From Bacillota bacterium (GTDB lineage: Bacteria; Bacillota; Bacilli; Alicyclobacillales; SLC66), in contig JAJZEE010000020.1 of the NCBI GenBank assembly GCA_021805735.1, positions 1-46,560 of the forward strand: a stretch of 46,560 nt of DNA, written 5' to 3'. Positions 24,205-33,317 of the stretch are shown here, one piece after another. Under the pieces are notes generated by a model. That model did no database searches. It was not told the DNA's origin and saw only the letters and a list, made by a program, of their open reading frames with translations. The stretch's first letter is position 1. Each line of letters starts with the position of its first letter. The position numbers were made by a program, and so were the translations under genes.

Positions 24205-24289
24205 CAAGTATCAAGCCTTGCTGTGAATCATCAACTTTGCAGAAGCTTTGTGGATCACGCTTGTGTTGACTGCACCGCGCCCGCTGCCG

Positions 24290-25645
24290 CTATGGCGCAT
24301 AAACCACCACCGCGTTTGGATTCGGGCTGCCCGGTTCCACGATGCCGTTGCCTGTGGCGAGTGTTCGCGCCACCTGCCAACCCCAAGCGATGTCGCCGGC
24401 CGGATACATGATTTGGACTGGATACGTGCCGTTGCCCGCCCCCAACGATGTCACCTGGAACCCGGCCGCCTGCAACTTTGAAACTACGTCCGAAGATCCA
24501 TATACCTGCACAGGAATGGTGCTTGGCGCAGGAAGCGCCTGAAGCCCCGTCGACGAACCGGTAGATCCGTACGGTTTTAGCATTTGCTGGATGTGCGCCG
24601 GGTTTAGCACATCATAGTACGCGCCCGTGATGTAGTTCTCCTGATTGACTCCTGAGAGTGGCGCGCTGGCCAACTGCATGGAGTCTCCGATATTGCCAAG
24701 CGTAATATGAGTCACTTTCGCACCAGGGAGATCCAACGCCAGCGCGATCAGATCGGAGGTGTTCATATCCGTTGCGATATCTTTTTTCCACGTTCCGATG
24801 AGCCCGCCAATACTCGATATATCCGTGCCTGGACTCAGCAGCTTGGTTTTGAGCGCCTGCAATACCTGGGCCTCAGCGTTCATCCGCTGGAAGTCATTGA
24901 CGCGAATCGTACTGCTCGCCTGGTTTTGGCGGATACGGATGTACGCCAGCGCCTGCTGGCCGTTTAGGGTTTGCCACCCAGGATACAGGTTGGCGCCGCT
25001 GAAGCCCGGATCGTAAAGGCGGCCGGGAACGTCAACCCGAATACCCCCCACCGCGTTGATGGCATCCTGGAATCCCTGAAAGTCCGTCACAATCCAATGA
25101 TTGATCGGCAACCCCGTTAACTGCGAAACGGCCTGGACGGATAGCTGCGCAGCCTGGTTTGGCTGCATCTGGGCGCCGATGAAAAAGAGGCTCTTGATCT
25201 TCGGAATCGGATTGTTGAACTGCGGCTGCGCAAACAAGACGTTGCGCGGAATGGAAATGAGAACCACCTGATGTTTCACAGGGTCGATATGCACAACCAT
25301 CAAAATGTCAGCCTGCCCGCCGCCCGAACCGAGATCAAGCGGACCTGCCGGATTGCGCGCGTTGTTGCCGATCAGCAGGATATTTTCCTGGGGAGCGCCC
25401 GCAATATTCCGGATGATGCCCCCCAATCCACCACCCGGCGATTTTATCGCCGCGTACACGGCGGCTATCGCCGTTCCAATGACCACCGCGCCAATCGCCG
25501 CGCTGACGCCCGCAACAATCCTGCGACGCCTCCGCGATTTCACCTTTTTGCCCACACTTTCGTTTCCAGCGCCCTTGCCGCTGCCATCTCCGCTCCCGAT
25601 ACCAGTCTTGGCGGTTTTCTTGCCGGAACTCGGTTTTTTATTCAT
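24290..25645 (-). CDS. LytR-CpsA-Psr (LCP) family cell-wall glycopolymer ligase
   Basis: LCP proteins attach teichoic acids or other glycopolymers to peptidoglycan. The 451-residue protein has a Lys/Ser/Gly-rich cytoplasmic N-terminus (1-45), a membrane anchor (about 46-66), the LCP domain (about 85-310) with NILLIGNNARN, GGGQADILMVVHIDP, VLISIPRNVL and ALAYIRIRQN (substrate Arg/Asp contacts), and a C-terminal LytR_C domain (about 360-440). ATG 25645 is preceded by GAGG 8 nt upstream; the frame remains open to 25690 without a ribosome binding site. An extended -10 promoter lies upstream. Co-located envelope genes are elsewhere in the window. Confidence 0.93.
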   Translation of the reverse strand: MNKKPSSGKKTAKTGIGSGDGSGKGAGNESVGKKVKSRRRRRIVAGVSAAIGAVVIGTAIAAVYAAIKSPGGGLGGIIRNIAGAPQENILLIGNNARNPAGPLDLGSGGGQADILMVVHIDPVKHQVVLISIPRNVLFAQPQFNNPIPKIKSLFFIGAQMQPNQAAQLSVQAVSQLTGLPINHWIVTDFQGFQDAINAVGGIRVDVPGRLYDPGFSGANLYPGWQTLNGQQALAYIRIRQNQASSTIRVNDFQRMNAEAQVLQALKTKLLSPGTDISSIGGLIGTWKKDIATDMNTSDLIALALDLPGAKVTHITLGNIGDSMQLASAPLSGVNQENYITGAYYDVLNPAHIQQMLKPYGSTGSSTGLQALPAPSTIPVQVYGSSDVVSKLQAAGFQVTSLGAGNGTYPVQIMYPAGDIAWGWQVARTLATGNGIVEPGSPNPNAVVVYAP

Positions 25646-25959
25646 CGAATCAACCTCGCTATCGTGAGTGAACCCTGCCCGTATACGCACTCGTATGAAC
25701 GCACATCTCCCAAAATGTCAGACGCCAAAAAAATGGGTCATGCCGAAGCAACCTGTATTATAGCATAAAGTGCAACGGATTCTCTGAACTTTTGTAGACA
25801 GTGCTTTTCGCGTGTCATTTGACAATCAGTTCAAAACTCGCGATATCTGTAGTGTACAAATCGATCTGTTATATAATATACTGTATCAATCAGATGGGTA
25901 ATCCCATTCGTGTACCATAACATAAATCGATTCGAACAAGAGAGAGGAAGTGGAGAATC
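25646..25959. promoter_or_regulatory. Divergent promoter region between LCP gene and aceA
   Basis: This 314-nt gap carries promoters for both sides. Leftward: TGCTATAAT, an extended -10, on the minus strand at 25765-25757, about 110 nt from the LCP start. Rightward: a perfect TATAAT at 25872-25877 with a weak -35, and TTGACA at 25819-25824 with only a partial -10 (GATATC) 17 nt on, so which drives aceA is open. A weak -35 could mean an activator is needed. No coding sequence is seen. Confidence 0.55.
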
Positions 25960-27261
25960 ATGGAATATGCAGTACACGCAGCGGGAACAAAAAGGCGACA
26001 GGCGGCGCTCCTCGCAAACGCCTGGGAAACAAATCCACGGTGGAACGGCATTGACCGCCCCTATAAGGCCGAGGAGGTGGTGCGTCTACGCGGATCGGTC
26101 ACGATAGAATACACGTTCGCTCGCATGGGAGCAGCCCGCCTGTGGCAGCTTCTGCACGAAGCACGGTTTGTGCCCGCCCTTGGCGCGCTGACTGGCAACC
26201 AGGCCATGCAACAGGTTAAGGCTGGCCTATCCGCCATTTACCTGAGTGGCTGGCAGGTTGCCGCCGACGCGAACTTGAGCGGTCACATGTATCCTGATCA
26301 AAGTCTCTACCCAGCCAACAGCGTGCCGCATGTCGTCAGGCGGATCAATCAGACCCTGCAACGCGCCGATCAAATCGATCATGCGGAAGGCCGCAATGAT
26401 ACACATTGGTTTGCGCCGATCATAGCAGACGCCGAAGCGGGCTTTGGCGGACCTCTCAACGTGTTCGAACTGATGAAGGCGATGATCGAAGCGGGGGCAG
26501 CCGGTGTGCATTTTGAAGATCAGTTGGCCTCCGAGAAAAAATGCGGCCATATGGGCGGCAAGGTGCTGATCCCCAGCGCACAGGCCGTGCGAAACCTGAT
26601 TGCCGCGCGCTTTGCGGCCGATGTGATGGGCGTCGATACCCTCATCGTCGCCAGAACAGACGCCAACGGCGCCATGCTGATCACAAGCGACATCGATCCT
26701 GTCGACCGGCCATTTTTAACCAAAGAGCGAACAGCGGAAGGTTTCTTCCGGATGCGCGGAGGTCTCGACGCGGCAATCGCGCGGGGCCTGACCTACGCAC
26801 CTTACGCGGATCTGATATGGTGTGAAACGGCAGAGCCGAATCTCGAAGAGGCTCGCCGTTTCGCAGAAGCCATTCACCAGCGTTACCCAGATAAACTTCT
26901 GGCCTACAATTGTTCTCCCTCTTTCAACTGGCGAAAAAAACTCGATGCACGCACCATCGAGACATTCCAGGATCAACTCGCGGACATGGGATATCGTTTC
27001 CAATTCGTTACGTTGGCCGGGTTTCATGCGCTGAATCACAGTATGTTTGAACTCTCGCGGTCCTACAGGGAACGTGGAATGGCCGCCTATTCAGAGTTGC
27101 AGCAATCCGAGTTTGCCAGCGAAGCTGACGGGTACTCGGCGACGCGGCATCAGCGAGAAGTGGGAACCTCCTACTTTGACGAAGTGGCGCAGGTGATTGC
27201 CAACGGTCAGTCCTCCACGACGGCGTTGGCCGGATCGACGGAAGAGGAGCAGTTTGCCTAG
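25960..27261 (+). CDS. aceA: Isocitrate lyase
   Basis: Isocitrate lyase splits isocitrate to glyoxylate and succinate, the first step of the glyoxylate shunt for growth on acetate or fatty acids. The 433-residue protein has the catalytic loop KKCGH (193-197, Cys195), metal-binding [17 protein letters not shown] and YNCSPSFNW segments; all key residues are present. ATG 25960 follows AGGAAGTGGAG. No malate synthase gene is visible in the window, so the second shunt enzyme must be elsewhere. The following 46-residue zinc-ribbon gene begins 28 nt after its stop. Confidence 0.97.
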   Translation: MEYAVHAAGTKRRQAALLANAWETNPRWNGIDRPYKAEEVVRLRGSVTIEYTFARMGAARLWQLLHEARFVPALGALTGNQAMQQVKAGLSAIYLSGWQVAADANLSGHMYPDQSLYPANSVPHVVRRINQTLQRADQIDHAEGRNDTHWFAPIIADAEAGFGGPLNVFELMKAMIEAGAAGVHFEDQLASEKKCGHMGGKVLIPSAQAVRNLIAARFAADVMGVDTLIVARTDANGAMLITSDIDPVDRPFLTKERTAEGFFRMRGGLDAAIARGLTYAPYADLIWCETAEPNLEEARRFAEAIHQRYPDKLLAYNCSPSFNWRKKLDARTIETFQDQLADMGYRFQFVTLAGFHALNHSMFELSRSYRERGMAAYSELQQSEFASEADGYSATRHQREVGTSYFDEVAQVIANGQSSTTALAGSTEEEQFA

Positions 27262-27289
27262 ACTACGACACGGAGAGGAGTGCCGGCCT

Positions 27290-27430
27290 ATGCCAGAGGA
27301 AGAACAGCGCGGCGAAGAAGAGATCTCTGATCAGGGGGAACAGTGCGTGGAATGCGGGGCGAGAACGTCCGCACCCCACGCCTGGGGTGGTCGCTTGTGC
27401 GACCATTGCGCAAGGGAAGCGCAGGAGTAA
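27290..27430 (+). CDS. 46-residue zinc-ribbon-like protein
   Basis: The product has an acidic, Glu-rich first 15 residues and two cysteine pairs (CVEC and CDHC, 17 residues between) that would bind one zinc in a treble-clef or zinc-ribbon manner. GGAGAGGAG lies 10 nt before ATG 27290. It directly follows aceA and is probably on the same transcript, and is convergent with queC. I do not recognise a named family; small zinc-ribbon proteins of this kind often act as adaptors or are of unknown role. Confidence 0.55.
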   Translation: MPEEEQRGEEEISDQGEQCVECGARTSAPHAWGGRLCDHCAREAQE

Positions 27431-27445
27431 ATGCCCTGAATCGCC

Positions 27446-28126
27446 CTAAACTGACGCGTACTGCAGGGGATCTGACTGACCCGCCTCTGCGAAACCCTTC
27501 AGACGCAAGCGACAACTGTCGCACACGCCGCAGGCTATGTCACCGCCGAGATAACAGGAGGATGTCAGTTCGTAGGGTACCTGCAATGTCGTGCCAAGGC
27601 GAATAATATCCGCTTTCGACATAGACAAGAGCGGTGTTTCAACAGAGATCGGCAACCCGTTCACGCCCGCTTTGGTTCCAAGGCGGGCGGTTTTCGTGAA
27701 AGCCTCGATAAATTCCGGGCGGCAGTCTGGATAACCGCTGTAGTCCAGCGCATTGACGCCCAGATACACCGCGAAGGCGCCCACGGTCTCCGCAAAAGCC
27801 GCCGCCACTGACAGAAAGATCAGGTTGCGCGCCGGAACGTAGGTGACAGGAATCTGATTCTCCACCACGCCTGTCATGGGCACATCCAGCGCATCATCGG
27901 TGAGGGCGCTTCCGCCGATCGTCCGCATGAACGGCAATTCGACAATCCTGTGTTCCGCCGCATGGTAGTGTTGCGCGACGCGACGCGCCGCTTCAATTTC
28001 GACGCGATGGCGCTGCCCGTAGTCAAACGTAAGGGCCCATACGCGATACCCCGCAGCAAGCGCAATCGCCATGCATGTCGTACTGTCAAGTCCTCCGCTC
28101 AAAATGACAACAGCCCGCTTCTCCAT
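27446..28126 (-). CDS. queC: 7-cyano-7-deazaguanine synthase QueC
   Basis: QueC converts 7-carboxy-7-deazaguanine to preQ0 with ATP and ammonia, on the way to queuosine in tRNA anticodons. The 226-residue protein has the PP-loop SGGLDS (10-15) and the zinc site C191, C199, C202, C205 near its C-terminus. ATG 28126 has AAGGAGG 8 nt upstream. It is the last gene of queD-queE-queC, with 26 nt after queE. A queF gene is not visible here. Confidence 0.97.
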   Translation of the reverse strand: MEKRAVVILSGGLDSTTCMAIALAAGYRVWALTFDYGQRHRVEIEAARRVAQHYHAAEHRIVELPFMRTIGGSALTDDALDVPMTGVVENQIPVTYVPARNLIFLSVAAAFAETVGAFAVYLGVNALDYSGYPDCRPEFIEAFTKTARLGTKAGVNGLPISVETPLLSMSKADIIRLGTTLQVPYELTSSCYLGGDIACGVCDSCRLRLKGFAEAGQSDPLQYASV

Positions 28127-28152
28127 CCCAAGATCCTCCTTCCACTGACCGC

Positions 28153-28851
28153 TTATACCCCGCGCTGTTTAGGGCGCCAGATCACTTTGTGAATCTGCAG
28201 ATTCAATTTGACGCGACTGAGTCCGCGTTCCAGAATCCGCTGCACCAGTTCCCGAGGTTCCATCTCTCCCCACACCGGACTAAAGAGCGGCGTGCCATCG
28301 GGTCGATAGGTCTCAAGGACATGGCATGCGAGTTCAAAATCCTGATCGGTGGCAATCACAAACTTCAGTTCATCCTGCGGTCTCAAACATTCCAGGTTGG
28401 GCAAATGCATCTTGCCGGACTCCCCTGAAGTTGGAAGCTTGTAGTCCACGATATACCGCACTTTATCCGACGCAACGCTCTCTAAAAACGGGGCAATATC
28501 GATCGCGCCGCTTGTCTCCACATGGATATCGACGATGTGCGCCAGCGCCGCCAGCGCATTTAACAGAGCAGCAGAACGTTCCCGGTACATGAGCGGTTCG
28601 CCGCCGGTCAGACAAACCCGTATGGCTTTATAAGCAGAAACGCGCTCAGCAATTTCGTTTATTGTCAGAGTCATCTCTGCTCGATGCGGGGCGTAACTGT
28701 ATGTCGTGTCGCACCACGAGCAACGTAGAGGACAGCCGAACAGGCGCACAAATACTGTTGGGAATCCCGCGGCAGTGCCTTCACCCTCGACGGTCTCAAA
28801 GATCTCCACGAGTGGCAGCGTCACTTCCGTCGGATCGAGCGCCTGCGTCAT
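28153..28851 (-). CDS. queE: 7-carboxy-7-deazaguanine synthase QueE
   Basis: QueE is a radical SAM enzyme converting 6-carboxy-tetrahydropterin to 7-carboxy-7-deazaguanine. The cluster-binding cysteines C40, C44 and C47 are in CPLRCSWC, and the GGEP motif follows in CLTGGEPLMY. The N-terminal LVEIFETVEGEGTAAGFPTVFVRLFG is typical of the family. ATG 28851 overlaps the queD stop (ATGA), so queD and queE are coupled. The 232-residue length is normal. Confidence 0.97.
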   Translation of the reverse strand: MTQALDPTEVTLPLVEIFETVEGEGTAAGFPTVFVRLFGCPLRCSWCDTTYSYAPHRAEMTLTINEIAERVSAYKAIRVCLTGGEPLMYRERSAALLNALAALAHIVDIHVETSGAIDIAPFLESVASDKVRYIVDYKLPTSGESGKMHLPNLECLRPQDELKFVIATDQDFELACHVLETYRPDGTPLFSPVWGEMEPRELVQRILERGLSRVKLNLQIHKVIWRPKQRGV

Positions 28852-29309
28852 GCCTCCATCTCCCTGCGCGTAATCTCGACCGACGACGTGGGCGTCTCAT
28901 AGAGAACAATACGCTCCACACGCTTGTCCTGACAGCTGGCCTGGAGCGCTTCGTCGATACGCTGAAACATCCACACGACCATATTTTCCGCTGTCGTATT
29001 CATGGGGGGTAAGACAGCGTTCAGATATTGGTGATCAAGACGGTCGACAACCGTCTGCTTGACGATGGTCTTGACGTCTGCAAAGTCGATGGCGATTCCC
29101 GTTTCATCCGGCGGCGCGCTTACGCTGACAATCAGACGATACGTATGGCCGTGCAGACCGACGCACTTTCCCTCATAGGCATATAGGTGATGGGCCGCGT
29201 CAAACGTAAATTCTTTTGTCACCAACACCCGCTTATTATGGTAACGCAACTCAGATCGCGCAATGTCGGCATCCAACCGCAACAGTCTTTCGGGCGCCGC
29301 AAAATCCAT
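28848..29309 (-). CDS. queD: 6-carboxy-tetrahydropterin synthase QueD
   Basis: QueD makes 6-carboxy-tetrahydropterin from dihydroneopterin triphosphate, the first queuosine-specific step. The 153-residue protein has zinc histidines in FDAAHHL and GLHGHTY, catalytic Cys49 in KCVGLHGH, and TTAENMVVWM near the end. I start at ATG 29309 (M-D-F-A-A-P) with GGGAG 7 nt upstream; the frame is open to 29840, but that part crosses the divergent kimA gene and is not coding. It heads queD-queE-queC and is divergent from kimA. Confidence 0.95.
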   Translation of the reverse strand: MDFAAPERLLRLDADIARSELRYHNKRVLVTKEFTFDAAHHLYAYEGKCVGLHGHTYRLIVSVSAPPDETGIAIDFADVKTIVKQTVVDRLDHQYLNAVLPPMNTTAENMVVWMFQRIDEALQASCQDKRVERIVLYETPTSSVEITRREMEA

Positions 29310-29406
29310 GTGATCACTCCCAAAGGCAACAAACACCCTGCGGTTTCGCTGCAAACGTTCTTTCAGAAACCACCGGGGTACGATGACGCTCACTGTAAGC
29401 ATCTCA

Positions 29407-29424
29407 CACTTTAGGCCCAAAGTG
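29407..29424. promoter_or_regulatory. Small palindrome between queD and kimA
   Basis: CACTTT (29407-29412) and AAAGTG (29419-29424) flank AGGCCC. It lies 24 nt before the kimA -35 and could be an operator for either divergent gene. The arms are short, so chance is possible. Confidence 0.35.
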
Positions 29425-29448
29425 AAGCAAAGTTCCCCGCAGTACTGC

Positions 29449-29477
29449 TTGCTCCTTTTCTGACATCGTGCAATAAT
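29449..29477 (+). promoter_or_regulatory. Candidate kimA promoter
   Basis: TTGCTC (29449-29454), 17 nt, then AATAAT (29472-29477): four of six and five of six matches to the sigma-A boxes. The start would be about 66 nt before the kimA TTG, too short a leader for a c-di-AMP riboswitch. Confidence 0.5.
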
Positions 29478-29549
29478 GTCCTGAAATGAAGCCGCACACC
29501 GTTCTGGACGAAATGCGGGGAAAGGTCGGGATGAATCCTGCCTTCGACG

Positions 29550-31361
29550 TTGAAACGGATTCTTATAGGCCGTCCGAGAAAATTGCGAGAGTTGCAAGAC
29601 CAACGCCTTTCGAAACTGAAGGCGTTGCCAATCCTGTCCTCCGACGCGCTCTCTTCCGTAGCGTATGGCTACGAAGCAGCACTGGCCGAGTTGGCGTTCG
29701 CCGGGGTAGCTGGACTTTGGATCGGCTTGCCGATCGCGGCCCTCATCGTGATCCTCCTGATTACCCTGATCCTGTCCTATCTCCAGGTCATAAAGGCATA
29801 TCCAGGGGGCGGCGGGGCATACGCCGTCGCATCCGACCAATTCGGTCCGGTGGCTGGTCTTGTTGCCGGATCGGCCCTGCTCATCGACTACACGCTAACA
29901 GTGGCCGTGTCAGTGTCGTCGGGGATCGCGGCCATCACGTCCGCCTTTCCCAATCTGCTCCCGTGGACCGTGCCCATGTGCATTATTTCGATTCTGGTCA
30001 TCATGATCATGAACCTTCGGGGGTTGCGCGAATCCGCGTCTGCATTTATGTGGCCGACGTACGCTTTTGTATTTTCCATGCTGGTGTTGATCGTGGTTGG
30101 ATTCTTTCACCTGCAGCACGCAGGATGGCGCTATCCGACTACGCCTCACATGGGTTCGCTGCCAAAAGACATCACCCTGATCGTCCTGCTGCGGGCGTTC
30201 GCTTCCGGCTGTTCGGCGCTCACAGGCATCGAGGCCATTTCAAACGCCACGCCCCAGTTTCGCGACCCAGTCATTAAGAACGCGCAAAAGACTTTGCTTT
30301 GGTTGGGCCTCCTGTTAGGATTGATGTTCGCTGGAACGGCCTATCTGGCGTACATTCACGGACTGCAGTACAACCCAAACGTGACCGTTCTGTCCAGACT
30401 GGCCGCAGTCAATTTCCAGTCCGGCTTCTTTTACTACTTCATACAGTTTTCCACGTTTGCGGTTCTCATTTTGGCCGCCAATACATCGTATAGTGGATTT
30501 CCTCTCCTCGCCGCATTGATGGCAAGGGACAAATTCATGCCGCACATGTTCATGTTGCGCGGCGACCGCCTCGGGTACAGCAACGGGATCATCGTGTTAA
30601 GCACACTCGCAATCATCATGATTGTGATCTTTAACGGACAGACCAATGCGCTCATTCCACTGTACGCGATCGGAGTCTTTCTCTCGTTCACGCTGGCGCA
30701 GACGGGACTGGTCAAGCGTTGGGCGAAGATGAAACCGGACGGGTGGGTGTGGCGAGGGGCCATCAACACGTTCGGAGCTTTTCTGTCCGCGATCGTCACG
30801 GTGGTCTTCTCAGTGGCCAAATTTACGCAAGGCGCCTGGATCGTACTGATCGTCCTGCCGCTTCTCATTATGTGGGGCCTCAAAGTTCGAAAACACTATG
30901 AGGCGGTGGCCAATGATTTGCGCATCGACATGGCGCGGATAAAACCTTGCCCGCACAAGACGATTGTGATTGTGCCCATTGCGGGTGTCAATCGCGTGGT
31001 GGCGAGCACGCTATCGTACGCGCTTTCCATCTCTGACCAGGTGATTGCCTTCTATGTAGGCTTTGAGGATGACGCCATTGTGCGCATGGAAGACAAGTGG
31101 GAGCAATGGAACACGGGTATTCGACTGGTCACCGCTCGCAGTCAGTATCGTTCCATCGTCCGCCCGCTCATGCGTTTTCTGGCAACGATCGAAAACTGGG
31201 AAGGTGAGCCGGATCATGTTATCGTGGCCATCCCTCAGTTTATCGCGAAACACTGGTGGCAGAACTTGCTGCATAATCAGACGAGCCTGATGCTGAGAAC
31301 TATCCTGCTGTATCGAAAGGACATTGTCGTCACGACTGTGCCCTATCATTTGACAAGGTGA
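29550..31361 (+). CDS. kimA: KimA-type potassium importer (APC superfamily, YdaO)
   Basis: The 603-residue protein follows Bacillus KimA (YdaO), a high-affinity potassium/proton symporter, almost throughout: MKRILIGRPRKL, LSSDALSSVAYGYEAAL, YPGGGGAYAVASDQFG, SALTGIEAISNATPQF, RGDRLGYSNGIIVLS and the C-terminal soluble domain with VNRVVASTLSYALSISDQVIAFYVG. It has about 12 membrane segments and a c. 160-residue cytoplasmic C-terminus. TTG 29550 gives the family start exactly, but no good ribosome binding site precedes it. In Bacillus it is controlled by a c-di-AMP riboswitch; none is recognisable here. Potassium transport is inferred from this similarity. Confidence 0.88.
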   Translation: MKRILIGRPRKLRELQDQRLSKLKALPILSSDALSSVAYGYEAALAELAFAGVAGLWIGLPIAALIVILLITLILSYLQVIKAYPGGGGAYAVASDQFGPVAGLVAGSALLIDYTLTVAVSVSSGIAAITSAFPNLLPWTVPMCIISILVIMIMNLRGLRESASAFMWPTYAFVFSMLVLIVVGFFHLQHAGWRYPTTPHMGSLPKDITLIVLLRAFASGCSALTGIEAISNATPQFRDPVIKNAQKTLLWLGLLLGLMFAGTAYLAYIHGLQYNPNVTVLSRLAAVNFQSGFFYYFIQFSTFAVLILAANTSYSGFPLLAALMARDKFMPHMFMLRGDRLGYSNGIIVLSTLAIIMIVIFNGQTNALIPLYAIGVFLSFTLAQTGLVKRWAKMKPDGWVWRGAINTFGAFLSAIVTVVFSVAKFTQGAWIVLIVLPLLIMWGLKVRKHYEAVANDLRIDMARIKPCPHKTIVIVPIAGVNRVVASTLSYALSISDQVIAFYVGFEDDAIVRMEDKWEQWNTGIRLVTARSQYRSIVRPLMRFLATIENWEGEPDHVIVAIPQFIAKHWWQNLLHNQTSLMLRTILLYRKDIVVTTVPYHLTR

Positions 31362-31371
31362 GAGAGGATTC

Positions 31372-31830
31372 ATGATCATCTGGGTCGACGCCGACGCTTG
31401 CCCGCGCCATGCACTCACCATCACCCGCGAAATCGCGGCGACATTTGGCCTCGCCGTATGGACTGTCAGCAGTTATCGCCATGAATTCACACATGAGCAG
31501 CATATCACCGTGGACGCATCGCCGCAGGCCACTGATCTCGCCATCCTCGCACGATTGACGGGGGGCGATGTCGTGGTTACGCAGGATTATGGACTCGCCG
31601 CGCTTGTGCTCGTTCGCGGCGGGCATGCCATGTCCCCGAGCGGCAAGCGTTACACCAGCGACAATATAGATCAGATGCTTTTTGAAAGAGATCTTGCGGC
31701 AAGGGCGAGGCGGTCCCGGAAAGCGTTTCACGTGAAAGGCCCCGCCCCCAGAACTGGCGAGGATGACAGGCGATTCGCCAACCAGTTGGAGCTTCTGCTT
31801 GCTGAAGTGACTCCACTCGAAACAAACTGA
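31372..31830 (+). CDS. YaiI/YqxD family protein (DUF188)
   Basis: The 152-residue protein belongs to UPF0178: MIIWVDADACPRHALTITREIA, then DLAILARLTGGDVVVTQDYGLAALVL and a PSGKRYTSDNIDQML segment, a PIN-like nuclease fold by family. Acidic residues at D6, D8 and D54 region would form a metal site, but activity is unproven. ATG 31372 has GAGAGGA upstream and starts 10 nt after the kimA stop, so it is probably co-transcribed with kimA. Confidence 0.88.
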   Translation: MIIWVDADACPRHALTITREIAATFGLAVWTVSSYRHEFTHEQHITVDASPQATDLAILARLTGGDVVVTQDYGLAALVLVRGGHAMSPSGKRYTSDNIDQMLFERDLAARARRSRKAFHVKGPAPRTGEDDRRFANQLELLLAEVTPLETN

Positions 31831-31974
31831 TCGGGGAAAGGTCCTGCACTCTGGCCTTTGACCATAGCAGCCAGAAGTCTCTGCGACCATTTCGCTATGC
31901 TAAGACACCTGTCGGATGGACATCCTAGAGGACGAAGTGCAGCAAGCGCCTGCACCCCGACCAGGAGGTTTCGC

Positions 31975-32781
31975 ATGCACAAATCGTCACTAGCGTTATT
32001 GACGGGCGTGGTGACAGCCAGTCTGTTCGCCGCTCTCGGAGTTACGACGCGCGCTGCGGCGACAAGGCCCACTGACCAGCCGGACTACGCCCATTTGTTT
32101 CCCCATGTGTTCGCGCGCCAGGGTCCGCCCCGCAGGCAGGTTTCCCTGACGTTTGACGACGGCCCTGACTCACGCTATACACTGCAGATTCTTGATATCC
32201 TGAAACGCGAAGGCGTGCAAGCCACGTTTTTCGTCCTTGGGGAACAGGTGCGACGCTATCCGAATGTCGCTCTGCGGATCGTCAGGGAAGGCCATGCGCT
32301 TGGCAACCACAGTTTTGACCATCGCAACCTTCGCAAGGTGGACAAACAGGCGCTGACCTGGGAAGTCGCCGCCACAGAGCGCGAATTATTCCGCGCAACA
32401 GGTTACCACGCGCGTTTTTTTCGCGCACCTTACGGCAGTGTTGACTGCAAGGTCATCACTCAGCTTGGGCGCATGGGCTACACGGTCGTCAACTGGTCCG
32501 TCGATTCCAGAGACTGGCGCAGCATTCCCGCTACGCAAGTCGTCAAAAATGTACTGTCGGAAGTGCGGCCGGGCGCCATCATTCTGCAGCACTGCGCAGG
32601 CAACGAAAGAGAGATCTTGACAGGAACTGTGGCAGCCCTGCCAGTGATTATTCATCGCCTGCGCGCGGACGGCTATCAGTTTGTTACAATTCCTACACTA
32701 CTGGGGCCGGACGCTCGCGCAGTCCATGCAAAACCTGCGGTAAAACGGACTTCTCTGTCGTCCGTCAATCCGTTGCGATAA
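31975..32781 (+). CDS. Polysaccharide deacetylase (NodB/CE4)
   Basis: This 268-residue exported enzyme removes acetyl groups from N-acetylated sugars such as peptidoglycan. After a signal peptide (about 1-29) come the CE4 motifs: TFDDGPD (59-65, base D61 and metal D62), HSFDH (112-116, metal His pair), RAPYG (150-154), then WSVDSRDW and ILQHC. The catalytic and metal residues are all intact. ATG 31975 has AGGAGG 6 nt upstream. It follows the DUF188 gene by 144 nt and is convergent with the DUF1641 gene; a mismatched stem at 32804-32833 lies between the stops. Confidence 0.94.
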   Translation: MHKSSLALLTGVVTASLFAALGVTTRAAATRPTDQPDYAHLFPHVFARQGPPRRQVSLTFDDGPDSRYTLQILDILKREGVQATFFVLGEQVRRYPNVALRIVREGHALGNHSFDHRNLRKVDKQALTWEVAATERELFRATGYHARFFRAPYGSVDCKVITQLGRMGYTVVNWSVDSRDWRSIPATQVVKNVLSEVRPGAIILQHCAGNEREILTGTVAALPVIIHRLRADGYQFVTIPTLLGPDARAVHAKPAVKRTSLSSVNPLR

Positions 32782-32826
32782 ATTCCACTGATCTCCAGCA
32801 TTACCCGCAGGCGCGTGTTAATCCGC

Positions 32827-33315
32827 CTACGGGCGCACTCCCCGAATCGCTTTCCCCATACCCTGCAAAAAACCGAGCAAGAGAGCGAGCGACGCGCTGA
32901 CGTCAGGATCGCGAAAAGCCTGCCACAAATCAATCATACCCAACCGGGATGATGTCTGATCCGGTCGCGTCAGCGCCGCCTGAAGTCCCGCTGCGACACT
33001 CGACAGCGCGACTTCAAGCTGTTCCGGATTGATCGCGCTCAGACCCTTCGCCAATTGGACCACATTTTGAATGGTCTTTTGACCTCCCTGCCCGTTCAAC
33101 TGCGAAAGAATAACCGCCAGCGCATTGTCGCCTGCAGCAAACAGACCCGAAGCGAGCGCCAGAACGCCCGCGTCGTGAAGAGCCTGCAACAGGTTCAGTC
33201 CGGCGCTGACCGCGTCCTTATGAGCGGCGAATTCTGCTGCAATATCCCGCAGAGCCTGCTCAGAGGAATCCACTGGATCAGCGCGATGAACGCTCTCAAT
33301 CGGCTGTGCCATCAT
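32827..33315 (-). CDS. DUF1641 protein, formate dehydrogenase partner (YrhD-like)
   Basis: The 162-residue protein fits DUF1641, whose Bacillus member YrhD is encoded with the formate dehydrogenase YrhE. It is helical and Leu/Ala-rich, with LLQALHDAGVLALASGLF and GQGGQKTIQNVVQLAKGL (about 42-92). ATG 33315 has GAAGGG 8 nt upstream and starts 2 nt after the stop of the formate dehydrogenase gene, so coupling is likely. A stem at 32804-32833 overlaps its stop. Its function is unknown; a role in maturation or stability of the dehydrogenase is plausible. Confidence 0.85.
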   Translation of the reverse strand: MMAQPIESVHRADPVDSSEQALRDIAAEFAAHKDAVSAGLNLLQALHDAGVLALASGLFAAGDNALAVILSQLNGQGGQKTIQNVVQLAKGLSAINPEQLEVALSSVAAGLQAALTRPDQTSSRLGMIDLWQAFRDPDVSASLALLLGFLQGMGKAIRGVRP

Positions 33316-33317
33316 CC

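Noticed and set aside
29310-29480. preQ1 riboswitch ahead of queD
   Set aside because: No preQ1-I or preQ1-II core with the A-rich 3' strand could be traced on the minus strand; the leader has no recognisable aptamer.
29510-29549. Resemblance to part of the c-di-AMP (ydaO) riboswitch
   Set aside because: Only one short box (GGGATGAATCC) fits, other conserved elements are missing, and the kimA start lies too close to hold the full aptamer.
29310-29840. 177-residue N-terminal extension of QueD
   Set aside because: It runs antisense into kimA and has no similarity to QueD; the start at 29309 has a good ribosome binding site and family length.
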